Shown: positions 25,643-34,325, counted from the first letter of the stretch. The stretch is DNA of 64,000 nt from Flavobacterium sp. HSC-61S13 (GCF_024171535.1 NZ_JALJZV010000009.1:80196-144195); one strand, 5' to 3'. Made by a program: numbers and translations. The notes: a model not told the origin generated them from the sequence alone.

Positions 25643-27178
25643 TTAAACCTCCTGCATTTCCGATTCAATCAGGTAATTCTTAACTTGATTGATGTATGGA
25701 TACAACACTTGATCCCCTACAAATACTGGTATAATTGCACGGATATCTTTATACCAATTCCGTGTATTATCCGAGATCAATTCTTGATATTCTAACGCAT
25801 CAATCGCCTGTGCCAGTGTGATCAATTCTATGGCCATCACCTCAAATGCGTTTTCGATCACCTTAGAACACAACACAGCCGCATTGGTACCCATACTAAC
25901 GATATCTTGATTATCATTATTATTTGGAATACTATGTATATACATCGAAGTCGATAAAGCTTGATTTTCAGCTGTAGTAGAAGTAGCTGTAAATTGTGCG
26001 CCTTGCATTCCAAAGTTAAACCCCAATTTCCCGAGGTTCACAAACGGAGGCAGTAGCTCATTAATTTTTGAATTTAATAGGTAGTTTAATTGTCGTTCAG
26101 ACAACATGGTCAATTTGGTGATGACTAATTTTAATTTATCCATTTCCAAAGCGATATAATCGCCGTGAAAATTACCTCCGTGATATACTTGTTGTGTTTT
26201 TACATCGACTATAGGATTGTCGTTGGCGGAATTGATTTCCTGTTCTAAAATTTTAGCCACCTGATCGATGGTATCGGAAATCGGGCCAAGTATCTGTGGA
26301 ATACAGCGAATAGAATAATACTCTTGTACTTTATCTTTAAAAATCTTTTCTTGATTTTCACCGGTATACAAGTGCTCTTCCCTTTTTTTAATCAGTTTGC
26401 TTCCCTTTAAATAAGTACGCATTCTTGCGGCGATATTGCGCTGTCCTTGATGCAGTTTTGAATGATTTAACTCTTGCGAATAATGGTCGTCATAGGCACT
26501 CACAATTTCATTAATAGCACAAGATATTTTGACAGACCAATCGAGTAATTTACGTGATTGAACCCAATTCACTACACCGATACCCGTCATTACCGAAGTG
26601 CCATTCATCAAAGAAAGTGCTTCTCTGATTTTAATTTCAATAGGTTTTAATCCTTCGATTTGGAATACTTCCTGCGTAGCTCTACGTTCACCTTTATAGA
26701 ACACTTCACCTTCTCCAATTAATACCAAAGCCAAATGAGCCAATTGTACTAGATCGCCACTGGCTCCAACCCCACCATGAGCAAAAATCAGTGGTGTAAT
26801 ATCTCTATTGATCAGCTCCTTCATCAACTGAAGAACGGTAGCATTAACTCCCGAATACCCTAAAGACAAACTATTTAGACGCGCCAAGATGGCTGCTTTC
26901 ACTTGAATCGGCGTCAGCGGATTGCCAATTCCTGAAGCGTGACTCCGAATGAGGTTGTATTGCAATTGTATGCAATCCTCCTCTTCAATACGATATTGAG
27001 CCATCGGTCCAAAACCGGTATTCACTCCGTAAATAATCTTGTTTTTAGAAAACTCCCTTAAAAACTCAAAACTTTCTTCTGTTCTTTTCCAAACCTGTTC
27101 GCTAAGATCAAGTTCTGCGTTGTTAAAAATAATTTTGGAAAATTCTTCTAGACTTAAATATTCGTTCAAGGTATTCAT
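25643..27178 (-). CDS. Tyrosine ammonia-lyase (aromatic amino acid lyase, MIO enzyme)
   Basis: 511 residues from ATG at 27178. An in-frame TTG at 27184 could extend it by two residues, but the N-terminus MNTLNEYLSLEEF agrees with the known Flavobacterium johnsoniae tyrosine ammonia-lyase as I recall it. The MIO-forming Ala-Ser-Gly is in GGVGASGDLVQLAHLALVLI (residues 139-141), the catalytic Tyr in IIYGVNTGFGPM, and the selectivity loop reads NLIRSHASGIG. SIPNNNDNQDIVSMGTN near the C-terminus is typical. It deaminates tyrosine to p-coumarate, the aryl starter of flexirubins. A histidine ammonia-lyase is less likely given the context. Confidence 0.92.
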   Translation of the reverse strand: MNTLNEYLSLEEFSKIIFNNAELDLSEQVWKRTEESFEFLREFSKNKIIYGVNTGFGPMAQYRIEEEDCIQLQYNLIRSHASGIGNPLTPIQVKAAILARLNSLSLGYSGVNATVLQLMKELINRDITPLIFAHGGVGASGDLVQLAHLALVLIGEGEVFYKGERRATQEVFQIEGLKPIEIKIREALSLMNGTSVMTGIGVVNWVQSRKLLDWSVKISCAINEIVSAYDDHYSQELNHSKLHQGQRNIAARMRTYLKGSKLIKKREEHLYTGENQEKIFKDKVQEYYSIRCIPQILGPISDTIDQVAKILEQEINSANDNPIVDVKTQQVYHGGNFHGDYIALEMDKLKLVITKLTMLSERQLNYLLNSKINELLPPFVNLGKLGFNFGMQGAQFTATSTTAENQALSTSMYIHSIPNNNDNQDIVSMGTNAAVLCSKVIENAFEVMAIELITLAQAIDALEYQELISDNTRNWYKDIRAIIPVFVGDQVLYPYINQVKNYLIESEMQEV

Positions 27179-27253
27179 CGGCAACTTTATTTATAACGAT
27201 TATATTTCAATTAAATTTACTGGTAATTTTAGCAAATGATCCATTTATATCAA

Positions 27254-27261
27254 TAAATTTG
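27254..27261 (+). promoter_or_regulatory. -7 element for the halogenase-like gene
   Basis: TAAATTTG matches TAnnTTTG exactly, giving a leader of about 50 nt before the ATG at 27319. No good -33 TTG at normal spacing. It faces the minus-strand element at 27287-27280, so the two divergent transcripts would start within a few bases of each other. Confidence 0.45.
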
Positions 27262-27279
27262 GTATTGTAAAAACAACTG

Positions 27280-27287
27280 CAAATTTA
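27280..27287 (-). promoter_or_regulatory. -7 element for the tyrosine ammonia-lyase gene
   Basis: On the minus strand 27287-27280 reads TAAATTTG, identical to the facing plus-strand element at 27254. The predicted leader for the lyase is about 95 nt. A TTG at 27301-27299 is only 11 nt upstream, too close for a standard -33 box. Confidence 0.4.
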
Positions 27288-27318
27288 ATATTTTTTAACA
27301 ACCATCCTAATCCTAAAT

Positions 27319-28563
27319 ATGACTATAGAAAATGTTGAAGTTTTAATCATTGGAGCCGGGCCCTCGGGTAGTGTTGCGGCTGGATATCTGCATCAAAAGG
27401 GGATCCATGTCAAAGTTGTCGAAAAATCTAAATTCCCTAGAATTGTTGTTGGAGAGAGTTTAATTCCGCGGGTGATGGATCACTTTGAGGAAGCAGGATT
27501 GCTCGGTGCCTTAAACAAGGAGAATTTCGAAAAGAAGTGGGGAGCACGATTTATCCGAGGAGAAGAGGTCTGTATTTTTGACTTTAGCGAAAAGTTCTCC
27601 AAAGGATGGGACTGGACCTGGCAAGTACCTAGAGCCGATTTTGATTGGGCTGTTGCCAAAGAAATCACCAAGATGGGTATTGATTTGGAATTCGAATCGG
27701 AAGTCACCGCGGTGGAATTTAACGGTACCGAATCCCTAACTACAATCAAAACCAAAGAAGGAGAAACCAAACAAATCAAAGCGCAGTTTTTGATTGACGC
27801 TAGTGGTTATGGACGTGTTTTACCGCGTTTATTAGCGCTTGATGCACCTTCTCGCTTAAATCCACATTCGGCGATTTTCACACATATTGTAGATGTTAAT
27901 CGACCAGCGGGCAAAGAGGGAACTTTAATATCATTTGATATCCTCGAAACCCAAGTATGGCTATGGGTAATACCCTTTTCTAATGGCAATACAAGCGTAG
28001 GCATAGTTGGTCCGACTGACTTTATAAACCAACTATCAGACGACCAAACAGAGGCTTTAGCAAACGCTATTAAACTATCTGACTATTATGTCAACCGTTT
28101 TGGCGATCTGCCGTTTATATTTGAACCCATAAAATTATCCAATTATTCAACTGCCGTAAAACAAATGTATGGCGAGGGTTATACGCTTACCGGAAACAGT
28201 TCGGAATTCTTAGATCCTGTATTTTCTTCTGGGGTGTGCTTTGCCACTGAATCAGGTATGTTGTCTGCCAAATTAGCACTGCGCCAACTACAAGGCGAAA
28301 CGGTCAATTGGGAAGTGGAATATTCGGATTATATGAAAGAGGGGATTGCTGTCTTTACGACTTATATCCAAGAATGGTATACGGGAAATCTCCAAGAATT
28401 ATTTTATCATCAACCCGAGAACCCCGATGTTAAAAGCAAGATATGCGCTGTTTTAGCAGGATACGTCTGGGATAAAGAAAACCCATTTGTATTGAAACAC
28501 GATAAGGTCATCAAAAACATGGCTCACTTAATAAAGCTCGAAAAAGAAAATCAATTGAAATAA
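27319..28563 (+). CDS. FAD-dependent halogenase/monooxygenase-like protein
   Basis: 414 residues. FAD-binding IIGAGPSGSVAAGYL (residues 10-24), VGESLIPRVMDHF, then WLWVIP (residues 214-219), matching the WxWxIP motif of flavin-dependent halogenases, and FLDPVFSSGVCFA near the flavin. Lysines at 72-73 (FEKKWGARF) lie where halogenases of the CndH/PltM kind have their reactive Lys. Related monooxygenases and reductases share the fold, so hydroxylation is also possible. Divergent from the ammonia-lyase gene, so probably a tailoring enzyme on the phenolic ring; chlorinated flexirubins are known. Confidence 0.82.
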   Translation: MTIENVEVLIIGAGPSGSVAAGYLHQKGIHVKVVEKSKFPRIVVGESLIPRVMDHFEEAGLLGALNKENFEKKWGARFIRGEEVCIFDFSEKFSKGWDWTWQVPRADFDWAVAKEITKMGIDLEFESEVTAVEFNGTESLTTIKTKEGETKQIKAQFLIDASGYGRVLPRLLALDAPSRLNPHSAIFTHIVDVNRPAGKEGTLISFDILETQVWLWVIPFSNGNTSVGIVGPTDFINQLSDDQTEALANAIKLSDYYVNRFGDLPFIFEPIKLSNYSTAVKQMYGEGYTLTGNSSEFLDPVFSSGVCFATESGMLSAKLALRQLQGETVNWEVEYSDYMKEGIAVFTTYIQEWYTGNLQELFYHQPENPDVKSKICAVLAGYVWDKENPFVLKHDKVIKNMAHLIKLEKENQLK

Positions 28564-28574
28564 TTTTAAGAATC

Positions 28575-28612
28575 AAGAACTGCCGAATCTCTATTTTGCA
28601 GTTCTTTTTTTT
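28575..28612 (+). terminator. Intrinsic terminator of the halogenase-like gene
   Basis: Stem AAGAACTGC (28575-28583) pairs with GCAGTTCTT (28598-28606), followed by a run of T. It separates the gene from the convergent asparaginase gene; on the minus strand the tail is weak, so it mainly serves the plus strand. Confidence 0.8.
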
Positions 28613-28622
28613 GCGTATAAAA

Positions 28623-29651
28623 CTACTCCATCTCACCGCAGATGGCTTGTTCAAATACCGCCTTGAAGTTGCGGTCGTCAACCTGCTGTCCTAGCAAAAA
28701 CATCAACTTGGTTATGGCTGCTTCCGTAGTGATATCCTTTCCAGAGATCACTCCGATCTCTTTCATCTCTGTACTGGTTTCATATTGCCCCATATTGACA
28801 CTACCTCCAGAACATTGCGTTACATTGACCACTTTTAGTCCTTGTTGTATCGCCTTATTCAGACACGATAGAAACCAAGTCTCCGTAGGCGCATTGCCCG
28901 ATCCGTAGGTCTCCAAAATCAGCCCCTTTAAACTCGCTATACTCAAGATCGATTCAAACATCGATTGGTTGATACCCGGAAATAGTTTTAAAATCATTAC
29001 ACGAGTATCCATGGTTTTAAAAACTGCCAACTCTTTGGTCGCTTCCGTTTTCAACAACAAGGCCTCATTTATTTTAAAATGCACCCCTGATTCTGCTAAA
29101 TGTGGTACGTTTGGCGAAGTAAATGCATTAAATAATTCAGCACTAACTTTGGTAGTTCTATTACCTCTATATAGTTTATATTCAAAATACAAGCAAACCT
29201 CTTGAATCACAGGTTTTCCGTTTTTTTGAATAGAGGCTACTTGAATCGCTGTAATCAGGTTTTCTTTGGCATCGGTTCTCAAATCTCCAATAGGCAATTG
29301 AGACCCGGTAAGCACTACTGGTTTTTGCAGGTTCTGCAACATAAAACTCAATGCAGAAGCGGAATATGACATGGTATCAGATCCGTGCAGTATGACAAAA
29401 CCGTCGTATTGTTGGTAATGCTTTTCGATAATCGTCACCATACTCACCCAATGTTCTGGGCTCATATCAGACGAGTCGATTGGCGTTTCAAACGAATAGG
29501 TCGCGATGGTACAATCCAATAGATTTAATTCGGGTATACGCTCTAGCAACTGATCAAAATTAAACGCTTTTAAGGCACCCGTAGAAAAATCTTTGATCAT
29601 TCCAATGGTACCTCCCGTATAAATCAACAATATTGCCGGTTTTTTAGACAT
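28623..29651 (-). CDS. ansA: Type I (cytoplasmic) L-asparaginase
   Basis: 342 residues, no signal peptide. Catalytic Thr motif LIYTGGTIGM at the N-terminus, second motif LHGSDTMSYSASAL, and TYGSGNAPTE in the C-terminal domain. Hydrolyses asparagine to aspartate and ammonia. Overlaps the upstream acyltransferase gene by 8 bp, making a TatD-acyltransferase-asparaginase operon. Length is normal for AnsA. Confidence 0.94.
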   Translation of the reverse strand: MSKKPAILLIYTGGTIGMIKDFSTGALKAFNFDQLLERIPELNLLDCTIATYSFETPIDSSDMSPEHWVSMVTIIEKHYQQYDGFVILHGSDTMSYSASALSFMLQNLQKPVVLTGSQLPIGDLRTDAKENLITAIQVASIQKNGKPVIQEVCLYFEYKLYRGNRTTKVSAELFNAFTSPNVPHLAESGVHFKINEALLLKTEATKELAVFKTMDTRVMILKLFPGINQSMFESILSIASLKGLILETYGSGNAPTETWFLSCLNKAIQQGLKVVNVTQCSGGSVNMGQYETSTEMKEIGVISGKDITTEAAITKLMFLLGQQVDDRNFKAVFEQAICGEME

Positions 29652-30777
29652 CCGTAAATTTTAGTTTATTGACAACTGGATTGGCATACATCGCCAAAAA
29701 TCCGTCTACGATAATTTTATTTTCTTTATCAACACGCAATTCCAAACGACGTTCAAAAAGTTGCTTTTCCTTAAGTGTATATCTCGACGCAAAGCGATCG
29801 GTATCAAACATAATATCGTAAGCAATATAATTGGTTGGCCATAATTTATAGGTTCTCAGTATCGATTCGTCTATAATCTGTGCTACCGCTTGAATTTGCT
29901 TGTTATTATTACAAGAATGATTTTTTACTTCTTCCAGTTCGCTATCCAATACATCACCAACATGAATATGGATTCGCTTTTTCTGTCCGAGTATTCCACT
30001 GAGTAAGTTTACGAAATCTTCGTTTTTCTCTTTGATATAGATTTCATCCTTTGCTTTTGCCAATAATTGTGGCATTTTTAAAGCATCTGTTGGATCGTAT
30101 TCATACGAAATCGAGACTGGAACAATTTTAATTTTCTTAAAATAGTCCATCAACTCTGGCTCATCACAGGCCATTCCCAACATTTTCAACACACCTTGAT
30201 GCGTAGAATCATTTCCGTCTTTGGTACGACCTTCGCGCTGTGCGATCCATACCGAACGGTTTTCTTCTTGTAATAAGTGGTAGATATATTCAGACATCAA
30301 CTTCGAACTCACCAAGAGTTCTCTAGGTGGTAGTCCGCGTTTTACTAAGAAATTTCTATTGAGTTTGGACAGTGCTAATAAAAAAGATTTTTGCACCAAA
30401 TTATCCCCAACAGCAGAAGAAGTCATGATTAAACCATGATCTTTCAAAGCTACATTGAGTAATGAAGTATCCAATATAATATCTCTGTGATTTGAAATAA
30501 ACAAATAAGAGGTATCTTTATCTAATTTATCGAAACCCGAGGTTGTAAGGCCTTCCGAGCTTTTTTCCAAAACCTTTCTGACAGAATAATAAATAAACTG
30601 TTCTTGAAAATCCTGAATAGAATGAACGTCTTTAAGACGCTCCATCCATTCGGATTCCGGAGTATCTGGAAAAGTAAATCCCATCAACGCTTTCATCATT
30701 GGGTGATTTGCAACGCTTTGCAGAACGGCATTCACCTCAACATCATGATAGTGACGAATTGAATCAAACTTTAACAT
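29644..30777 (-). CDS. PlsC/PlsB-superfamily glycerol acyltransferase
   Basis: 377 residues. The acceptor-binding motif is NHRDIILDTS: the first Asp follows the His at +2 and the next at +6, so it is not a strict HX4D. The acyl-CoA/ACP motif is AQREGRTKDG. No clear membrane helix. Proteins with NHRDI motifs of this length are common in Bacteroidetes and annotated as acyltransferases. It sits between TatD (68 bp) and asparaginase (8 bp overlap). The acyl acceptor cannot be told from sequence. Confidence 0.85.
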   Translation of the reverse strand: MLKFDSIRHYHDVEVNAVLQSVANHPMMKALMGFTFPDTPESEWMERLKDVHSIQDFQEQFIYYSVRKVLEKSSEGLTTSGFDKLDKDTSYLFISNHRDIILDTSLLNVALKDHGLIMTSSAVGDNLVQKSFLLALSKLNRNFLVKRGLPPRELLVSSKLMSEYIYHLLQEENRSVWIAQREGRTKDGNDSTHQGVLKMLGMACDEPELMDYFKKIKIVPVSISYEYDPTDALKMPQLLAKAKDEIYIKEKNEDFVNLLSGILGQKKRIHIHVGDVLDSELEEVKNHSCNNNKQIQAVAQIIDESILRTYKLWPTNYIAYDIMFDTDRFASRYTLKEKQLFERRLELRVDKENKIIVDGFLAMYANPVVNKLKFTDV

Positions 30778-30845
30778 TATAGTGTTTATGTTTTAATAGT
30801 TGGCAAAAGAACGCAATTTTTAGGCAATTCTTGCGCAAATCTTTG

Positions 30846-31613
30846 TTAAATACCAAAAACAGCTCTTGAATTGGCTGTAGTGGTTTTTGCAACTTCCTCT
30901 ATGGAAACCGTATATATCTCAGCAACTTTTTCAGCTACATTCACTATATAAGCACTTTCATTTCTCTTTCCCCTGTACGGAACCGGTGCAAGATACGGAG
31001 AATCCGTTTCTAGTACGATATGTTCCATCGAAATTTTATCCAGAAATTGATCGATCTTTCCGTTCTTAAACGTGACTACCCCACCAATTCCCAATTTCAT
31101 CTGTAGATCAATAGCTTGTAATGCCTGCTGTTCCGTTCCTGAAAAACAATGAAAGATGCCTCTTAAATCCATCGCTCTTTCAAGCTCCAGCACTTCAAAT
31201 ACCTCATCAAAAGCCTCTCGGCAGTGAATATTAATCGGCAACTTATATTTCTTAGCCAATTGAATCTGATATTGAAAGGCCTCTTGCTGAATTCCTAAGG
31301 TACTTTTATCCCAATATAAGTCAATCCCAATTTCACCTATAGCGACAAACGATCTGCGCTGCAGCTCCGAAGCGACAAACGACAACTCTTGCTTATAATT
31401 ATCTTTGACACTCGTTGGATGCAAACCCATCATTAAATGGACGTTGTCTGGAAATGACGCCTCCAATTCATACATAGCCTGAGCATAAGTAGAATCAATT
31501 GCCGGAATAAAAAAACGAGAAACACCTTGTTCTATCGCCTTTTTAATGACACTATCGCGATCTTCGTCAAAAGAATCGGAATACAAATGGGTATGGGTGT
31601 CGGTCAAAATCAT
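30846..31613 (-). CDS. tatD: TatD family metal-dependent hydrolase
   Basis: 255 residues, TIM-barrel DNase-type hydrolase. Metal ligands: DTHTHLY at the N-terminus, IGEIGIDLYW, INIHCREAFDE, GIFHCFSG and LETDSPYLAPVP. Complete and of normal length. First gene of a three-gene minus-strand unit; a -7 element TAATTTTG is present on the minus strand at 31669-31662. Confidence 0.94.
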   Translation of the reverse strand: MILTDTHTHLYSDSFDEDRDSVIKKAIEQGVSRFFIPAIDSTYAQAMYELEASFPDNVHLMMGLHPTSVKDNYKQELSFVASELQRRSFVAIGEIGIDLYWDKSTLGIQQEAFQYQIQLAKKYKLPINIHCREAFDEVFEVLELERAMDLRGIFHCFSGTEQQALQAIDLQMKLGIGGVVTFKNGKIDQFLDKISMEHIVLETDSPYLAPVPYRGKRNESAYIVNVAEKVAEIYTVSIEEVAKTTTANSRAVFGI

Positions 31614-31702
31614 CGAGTCACTGTTTTTTGTTTAAAATAAATCTCTACCTAGAATTAACTGCAAAATTACCGCATTTAAAGTTTTTAAACTACTTTTGGT
31701 TT

Positions 31703-32140
31703 ATGGAAAACCTACAAGAACTCTTATTAAAAGATGGCTATAGAAAAATATCGTTTACTGTATCTAAAACACAGCACCTTTTTTTAAAAGCCAAAATCAA
31801 CGGCATTAGCGGCGATTTCATATTGGATACCGGCGCTTCAAACAGCTGTATAGATTTTAGTTTTATCGAGCATTTTGATATTCAGGCATCAGCATCAAAC
31901 ACCAAAGCATCCGGTGCTGGAGCTAACGGCATGCTAACACAAGTATCGTATCAAAATAAATTACAAATGGGACGTTGGAAAAATTCCGCTACCGATTTGG
32001 TACTGATGGACCTATCTCACGTCAATATTGCATTAAAGCAATACAAAGCCAAAACGGTGCACGGAATCATAGGTGCCGATATCTTATTACAAGGGGAAGC
32101 CTTAATCGATTATAAAAACAAAGACCTGTTTTTAAAATAA
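31703..32140 (+). CDS. Retropepsin-like aspartic protease family protein
   Basis: 145 residues from ATG at 31703 (MENLQELLLKDGY). An in-frame ATG 75 bp upstream would add a segment with no protein-like character, and a -7 element TACTTTTG (31691-31698) lies inside it. Catalytic-type motif FILDTGASNSCID (DTGA), flap-region ASGAGANGM, and a second hydrophobic-hydrophobic-Gly motif in VHGIIGADIL. Single-domain clan AA enzymes of this size act as dimers. Because the -7 element is so close to the ATG, the message may be nearly leaderless. Confidence 0.82.
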   Translation: MENLQELLLKDGYRKISFTVSKTQHLFLKAKINGISGDFILDTGASNSCIDFSFIEHFDIQASASNTKASGAGANGMLTQVSYQNKLQMGRWKNSATDLVLMDLSHVNIALKQYKAKTVHGIIGADILLQGEALIDYKNKDLFLK

Positions 32141-32142
32141 AC

Positions 32143-32709
32143 TTATCGTTTATACTCCTCTGCCACTTGCTCTAATTCGGTGTACCACGCTGCTCCAAAT
32201 TTACGAACCAAGGCTTCTTTGACAAACTTATAAACAGGTACTTCTAATTCTTTTCCCAACGAACAAGCATCATCACAAATACTCCATTTGTGGTAATTAA
32301 CCGCCGAAAAATCCGAAAATTCTCGAACTCGAATTGGATACAAATGACAAGAAACCGGTTTCTTCCATTTAATTAGCCCCTCGTTATACGCTTGCTCAAT
32401 ACCACAAAGTGCCGTGTCCTGATCAAAAATAACATAAGCACACTCCGCTCCATTGACTAACGGGGTTTCAAAACCACCATCCTCTCCTATGATCGAAGTG
32501 CCTTGGGCTTCAATAGCTGCTATACCTTCAGGTCGAAGAAAAGGCTTTACCGTAGCATAAATGTCTTGCATAATTTTTGTCTCTCCTTCCTCTAAAGGTG
32601 CTCCCGCAGTACCGTCTACACAACATTCTCCCTTACATGCCGACAGGTTGCACACAAACTCTCTCTCAAACAATTCTTCTGACACAATTGTTTTCCCTAA
32701 TTGAAACAT
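32143..32709 (-). CDS. DUF3109 family cysteine-rich protein
   Basis: 188 residues. The conserved DUF3109 segment CNLSACKGECCVDGTAGAP is present, with further Cys in LCGIEQAY, VSCHLYPIRV and WSICDDACSLG. The Cys spacing resembles YkgJ-type putative zinc or iron-sulfur binding proteins. Function unknown in the family. It converges with the aspartic protease gene (2 bp apart). A -7 element on the minus strand, TATTTTTG (32740-32733), lies 24 nt upstream of the start. Confidence 0.88.
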   Translation of the reverse strand: MFQLGKTIVSEELFEREFVCNLSACKGECCVDGTAGAPLEEGETKIMQDIYATVKPFLRPEGIAAIEAQGTSIIGEDGGFETPLVNGAECAYVIFDQDTALCGIEQAYNEGLIKWKKPVSCHLYPIRVREFSDFSAVNYHKWSICDDACSLGKELEVPVYKFVKEALVRKFGAAWYTELEQVAEEYKR

Positions 32710-32859
32710 AGTATTCTAAATTAAAATGCCTGCAAAAATACAAACTTTATTTGGTGTTTATTTCCTAAATAAGTCAAAAGCCCATTCAAATTCACTATTT
32801 TAGATTGATTCTGAACTCGAATAACTGATATCGAACAACGAATTAGAAATATATTTCAC

Positions 32860-32867
32860 TAATTTTG
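32860..32867 (+). promoter_or_regulatory. -7 element for the marC operon
   Basis: TAATTTTG, an exact TAnnTTTG match, 33 nt before the marC start codon at 32900. No convincing -33 TTG. Confidence 0.4.
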
Positions 32868-32899
32868 CCTCACATCATATTCGTTCAAAAAATCCCCCA

Positions 32900-33475
32900 A
32901 TGGAATTAGATTTTAGAGAAATTATTACTACCGGAATGATCTTGTTTGCGGTAATTGACATTTTAGGAGCTATTCCAATTGTCGTAGAACTGCGTAGTCG
33001 AGTAGGACATATCCAATCGGAAAAAGCAACTATTGTAGCAGCTATTATCATGATTTCCTTCCTATTTATCGGAAATGAAATCTTGAATTTAATCGGTATT
33101 GATGTCAACTCCTTTGCTGTTGCAGGGGCCTTCGTATTGTTTTTTCTAGCTTTGGAGATGATACTTGGAATTCGCTTATACAAAGACGAAGCACCGAGTA
33201 CTGCCTCTATAGTACCGTTGGCCTTTCCCCTCATAGCTGGAGCAGGTGTACTGACTACACTGCTATCGTTAAAATCTCAGTATCAGAACATCAACATTAT
33301 TTTCGGAATTCTTCTAAACATGATTTTTGTTTATATCGTTTTAAAAATGTCTGGAAAAATTGAAAAAATAATTGGTGCTAACGGCTTAAGCGTTATTCGA
33401 AAAGTATTTGGAATCATATTATTAGCCATTGCTGTTAAATTATTCGCCAGTAATGTTAAAGGCTTAATCAACTGA
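32900..33475 (+). CDS. marC: MarC family integral membrane protein
   Basis: 191 residues with six hydrophobic segments (for example GMILFAVIDILGAIPIVVEL, AFVLFFLALEMILGI, VIRKVFGIILLAIAVKLF). PLAFPLIAGAGVLTTLLSL is the conserved MarC loop. Function of the family is not established despite the multiple-antibiotic-resistance name. First of three plus-strand genes ending at a shared bidirectional terminator. Confidence 0.92.
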   Translation: MELDFREIITTGMILFAVIDILGAIPIVVELRSRVGHIQSEKATIVAAIIMISFLFIGNEILNLIGIDVNSFAVAGAFVLFFLALEMILGIRLYKDEAPSTASIVPLAFPLIAGAGVLTTLLSLKSQYQNINIIFGILLNMIFVYIVLKMSGKIEKIIGANGLSVIRKVFGIILLAIAVKLFASNVKGLIN

Positions 33476-33522
33476 TTTATTTTTAGTACTTTTCCACCTT
33501 CTATATTAATTACTTATATCAA

Positions 33523-33717
33523 ATGAAGATTTTTAGTTATATCGCGCTTCTTTTTGTTGCTGTTTTATTGGTAATCAACATCATATCACTAGACTTCAAC
33601 AACCTATTTGAAGGAAAGAGCCTTATTGCACTGATTGGCATCATTGCTTTGCTTTGTGCTGTTTGCATTGTTCTAATTTTTAGAACTTCAAAACTAATTG
33701 ACGAAAAAACTAAATAA
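33523..33717 (+). CDS. Small two-helix membrane protein
   Basis: 64 residues: two hydrophobic stretches (FSYIALLFVAVLLVINIISL; SLIALIGIIALLCAVCIVLI) and a short charged C-terminal tail (RTSKLIDEKTK). The stop overlaps the next start in TAATG (1 nt), which supports it as a real gene translated together with the flavoprotein. No family recognised. Confidence 0.75.
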   Translation: MKIFSYIALLFVAVLLVINIISLDFNNLFEGKSLIALIGIIALLCAVCIVLIFRTSKLIDEKTK

Positions 33718-34325
33718 TGGCGTACGATGCCCTGATTATTGGTGGCGGCGTTGCAGGGTTTTCTTGTGCTCAAATCTTAGGATCCGCCCAAGCCAAACCC
33801 TTTGTTACAGATAAAAAAATAGCTATAATAGCCCACCAAAAAGCTTCGATGCTTCAAGATGCTGTTTTCTACAACGCTTATGGAGTGGCTTCAGGGAAGT
33901 TGGGCTCCGAACTTTTAGAGGAATCCAAAACATCATTAGCCGAACATTATCCGCAAATTGAACAAATCGAGCATGAAAAGGTGGTATCAGTAGTTTCCCA
34001 AGGCAACCGCTTTGTGATTCAAACCAATAAAAACACCTATGAATCGACAATAGTCGTTATAGCTGTTAATTCTAGCCACAGTTTTCAAATTGAAGGCTTA
34101 ATGGAATACGTGATGCCTCACGGCAAATCATTACCACAAAAGAATCGAATCCAACTTAAGAATGAAGATCAACGCGTAGCCACTAATTTATATGTCGCAG
34201 GCACATTAGCCGGCCATCGCAGTCAGCTTTCAATAGCTGCCGGTAGTGGTGCTGCAGTAGCAACCGATATACTAACTTTGTGGAACAACGGTATCGAAAC
34301 CCATAGCCATGATAGCATCAGATAA
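33717..34325 (+). CDS. Short thioredoxin reductase-like flavoprotein
   Basis: 202 residues. FAD-binding LIIGGGVAGFSCAQIL at the N-terminus and the C-terminal FAD segment NLYVAGTLAGHRSQLSIAAG (matches the GD-x6-A type segment with T for D). The NADPH domain and redox CxxC of true thioredoxin reductases are absent. It is therefore the FAD half only, as in several Bacteroidetes proteins labelled pyridine nucleotide-disulfide oxidoreductase. Coupled to the small membrane protein by a 1 nt overlap, so it may be a membrane-associated redox pair. Confidence 0.85.
   Translation: MAYDALIIGGGVAGFSCAQILGSAQAKPFVTDKKIAIIAHQKASMLQDAVFYNAYGVASGKLGSELLEESKTSLAEHYPQIEQIEHEKVVSVVSQGNRFVIQTNKNTYESTIVVIAVNSSHSFQIEGLMEYVMPHGKSLPQKNRIQLKNEDQRVATNLYVAGTLAGHRSQLSIAAGSGAAVATDILTLWNNGIETHSHDSIR

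Noticed and set aside
25643..27184. Histidine ammonia-lyase
   Set aside because: The MIO fold fits both, but the close resemblance to the Flavobacterium tyrosine enzyme and the pigment context, with no other hut gene nearby, favour tyrosine.
31628..31702. 25-residue N-terminal extension of the aspartic protease
   Set aside because: The extension contains a -7 promoter element and has no protein-like feature; MENLQELL at 31703 is the better start.
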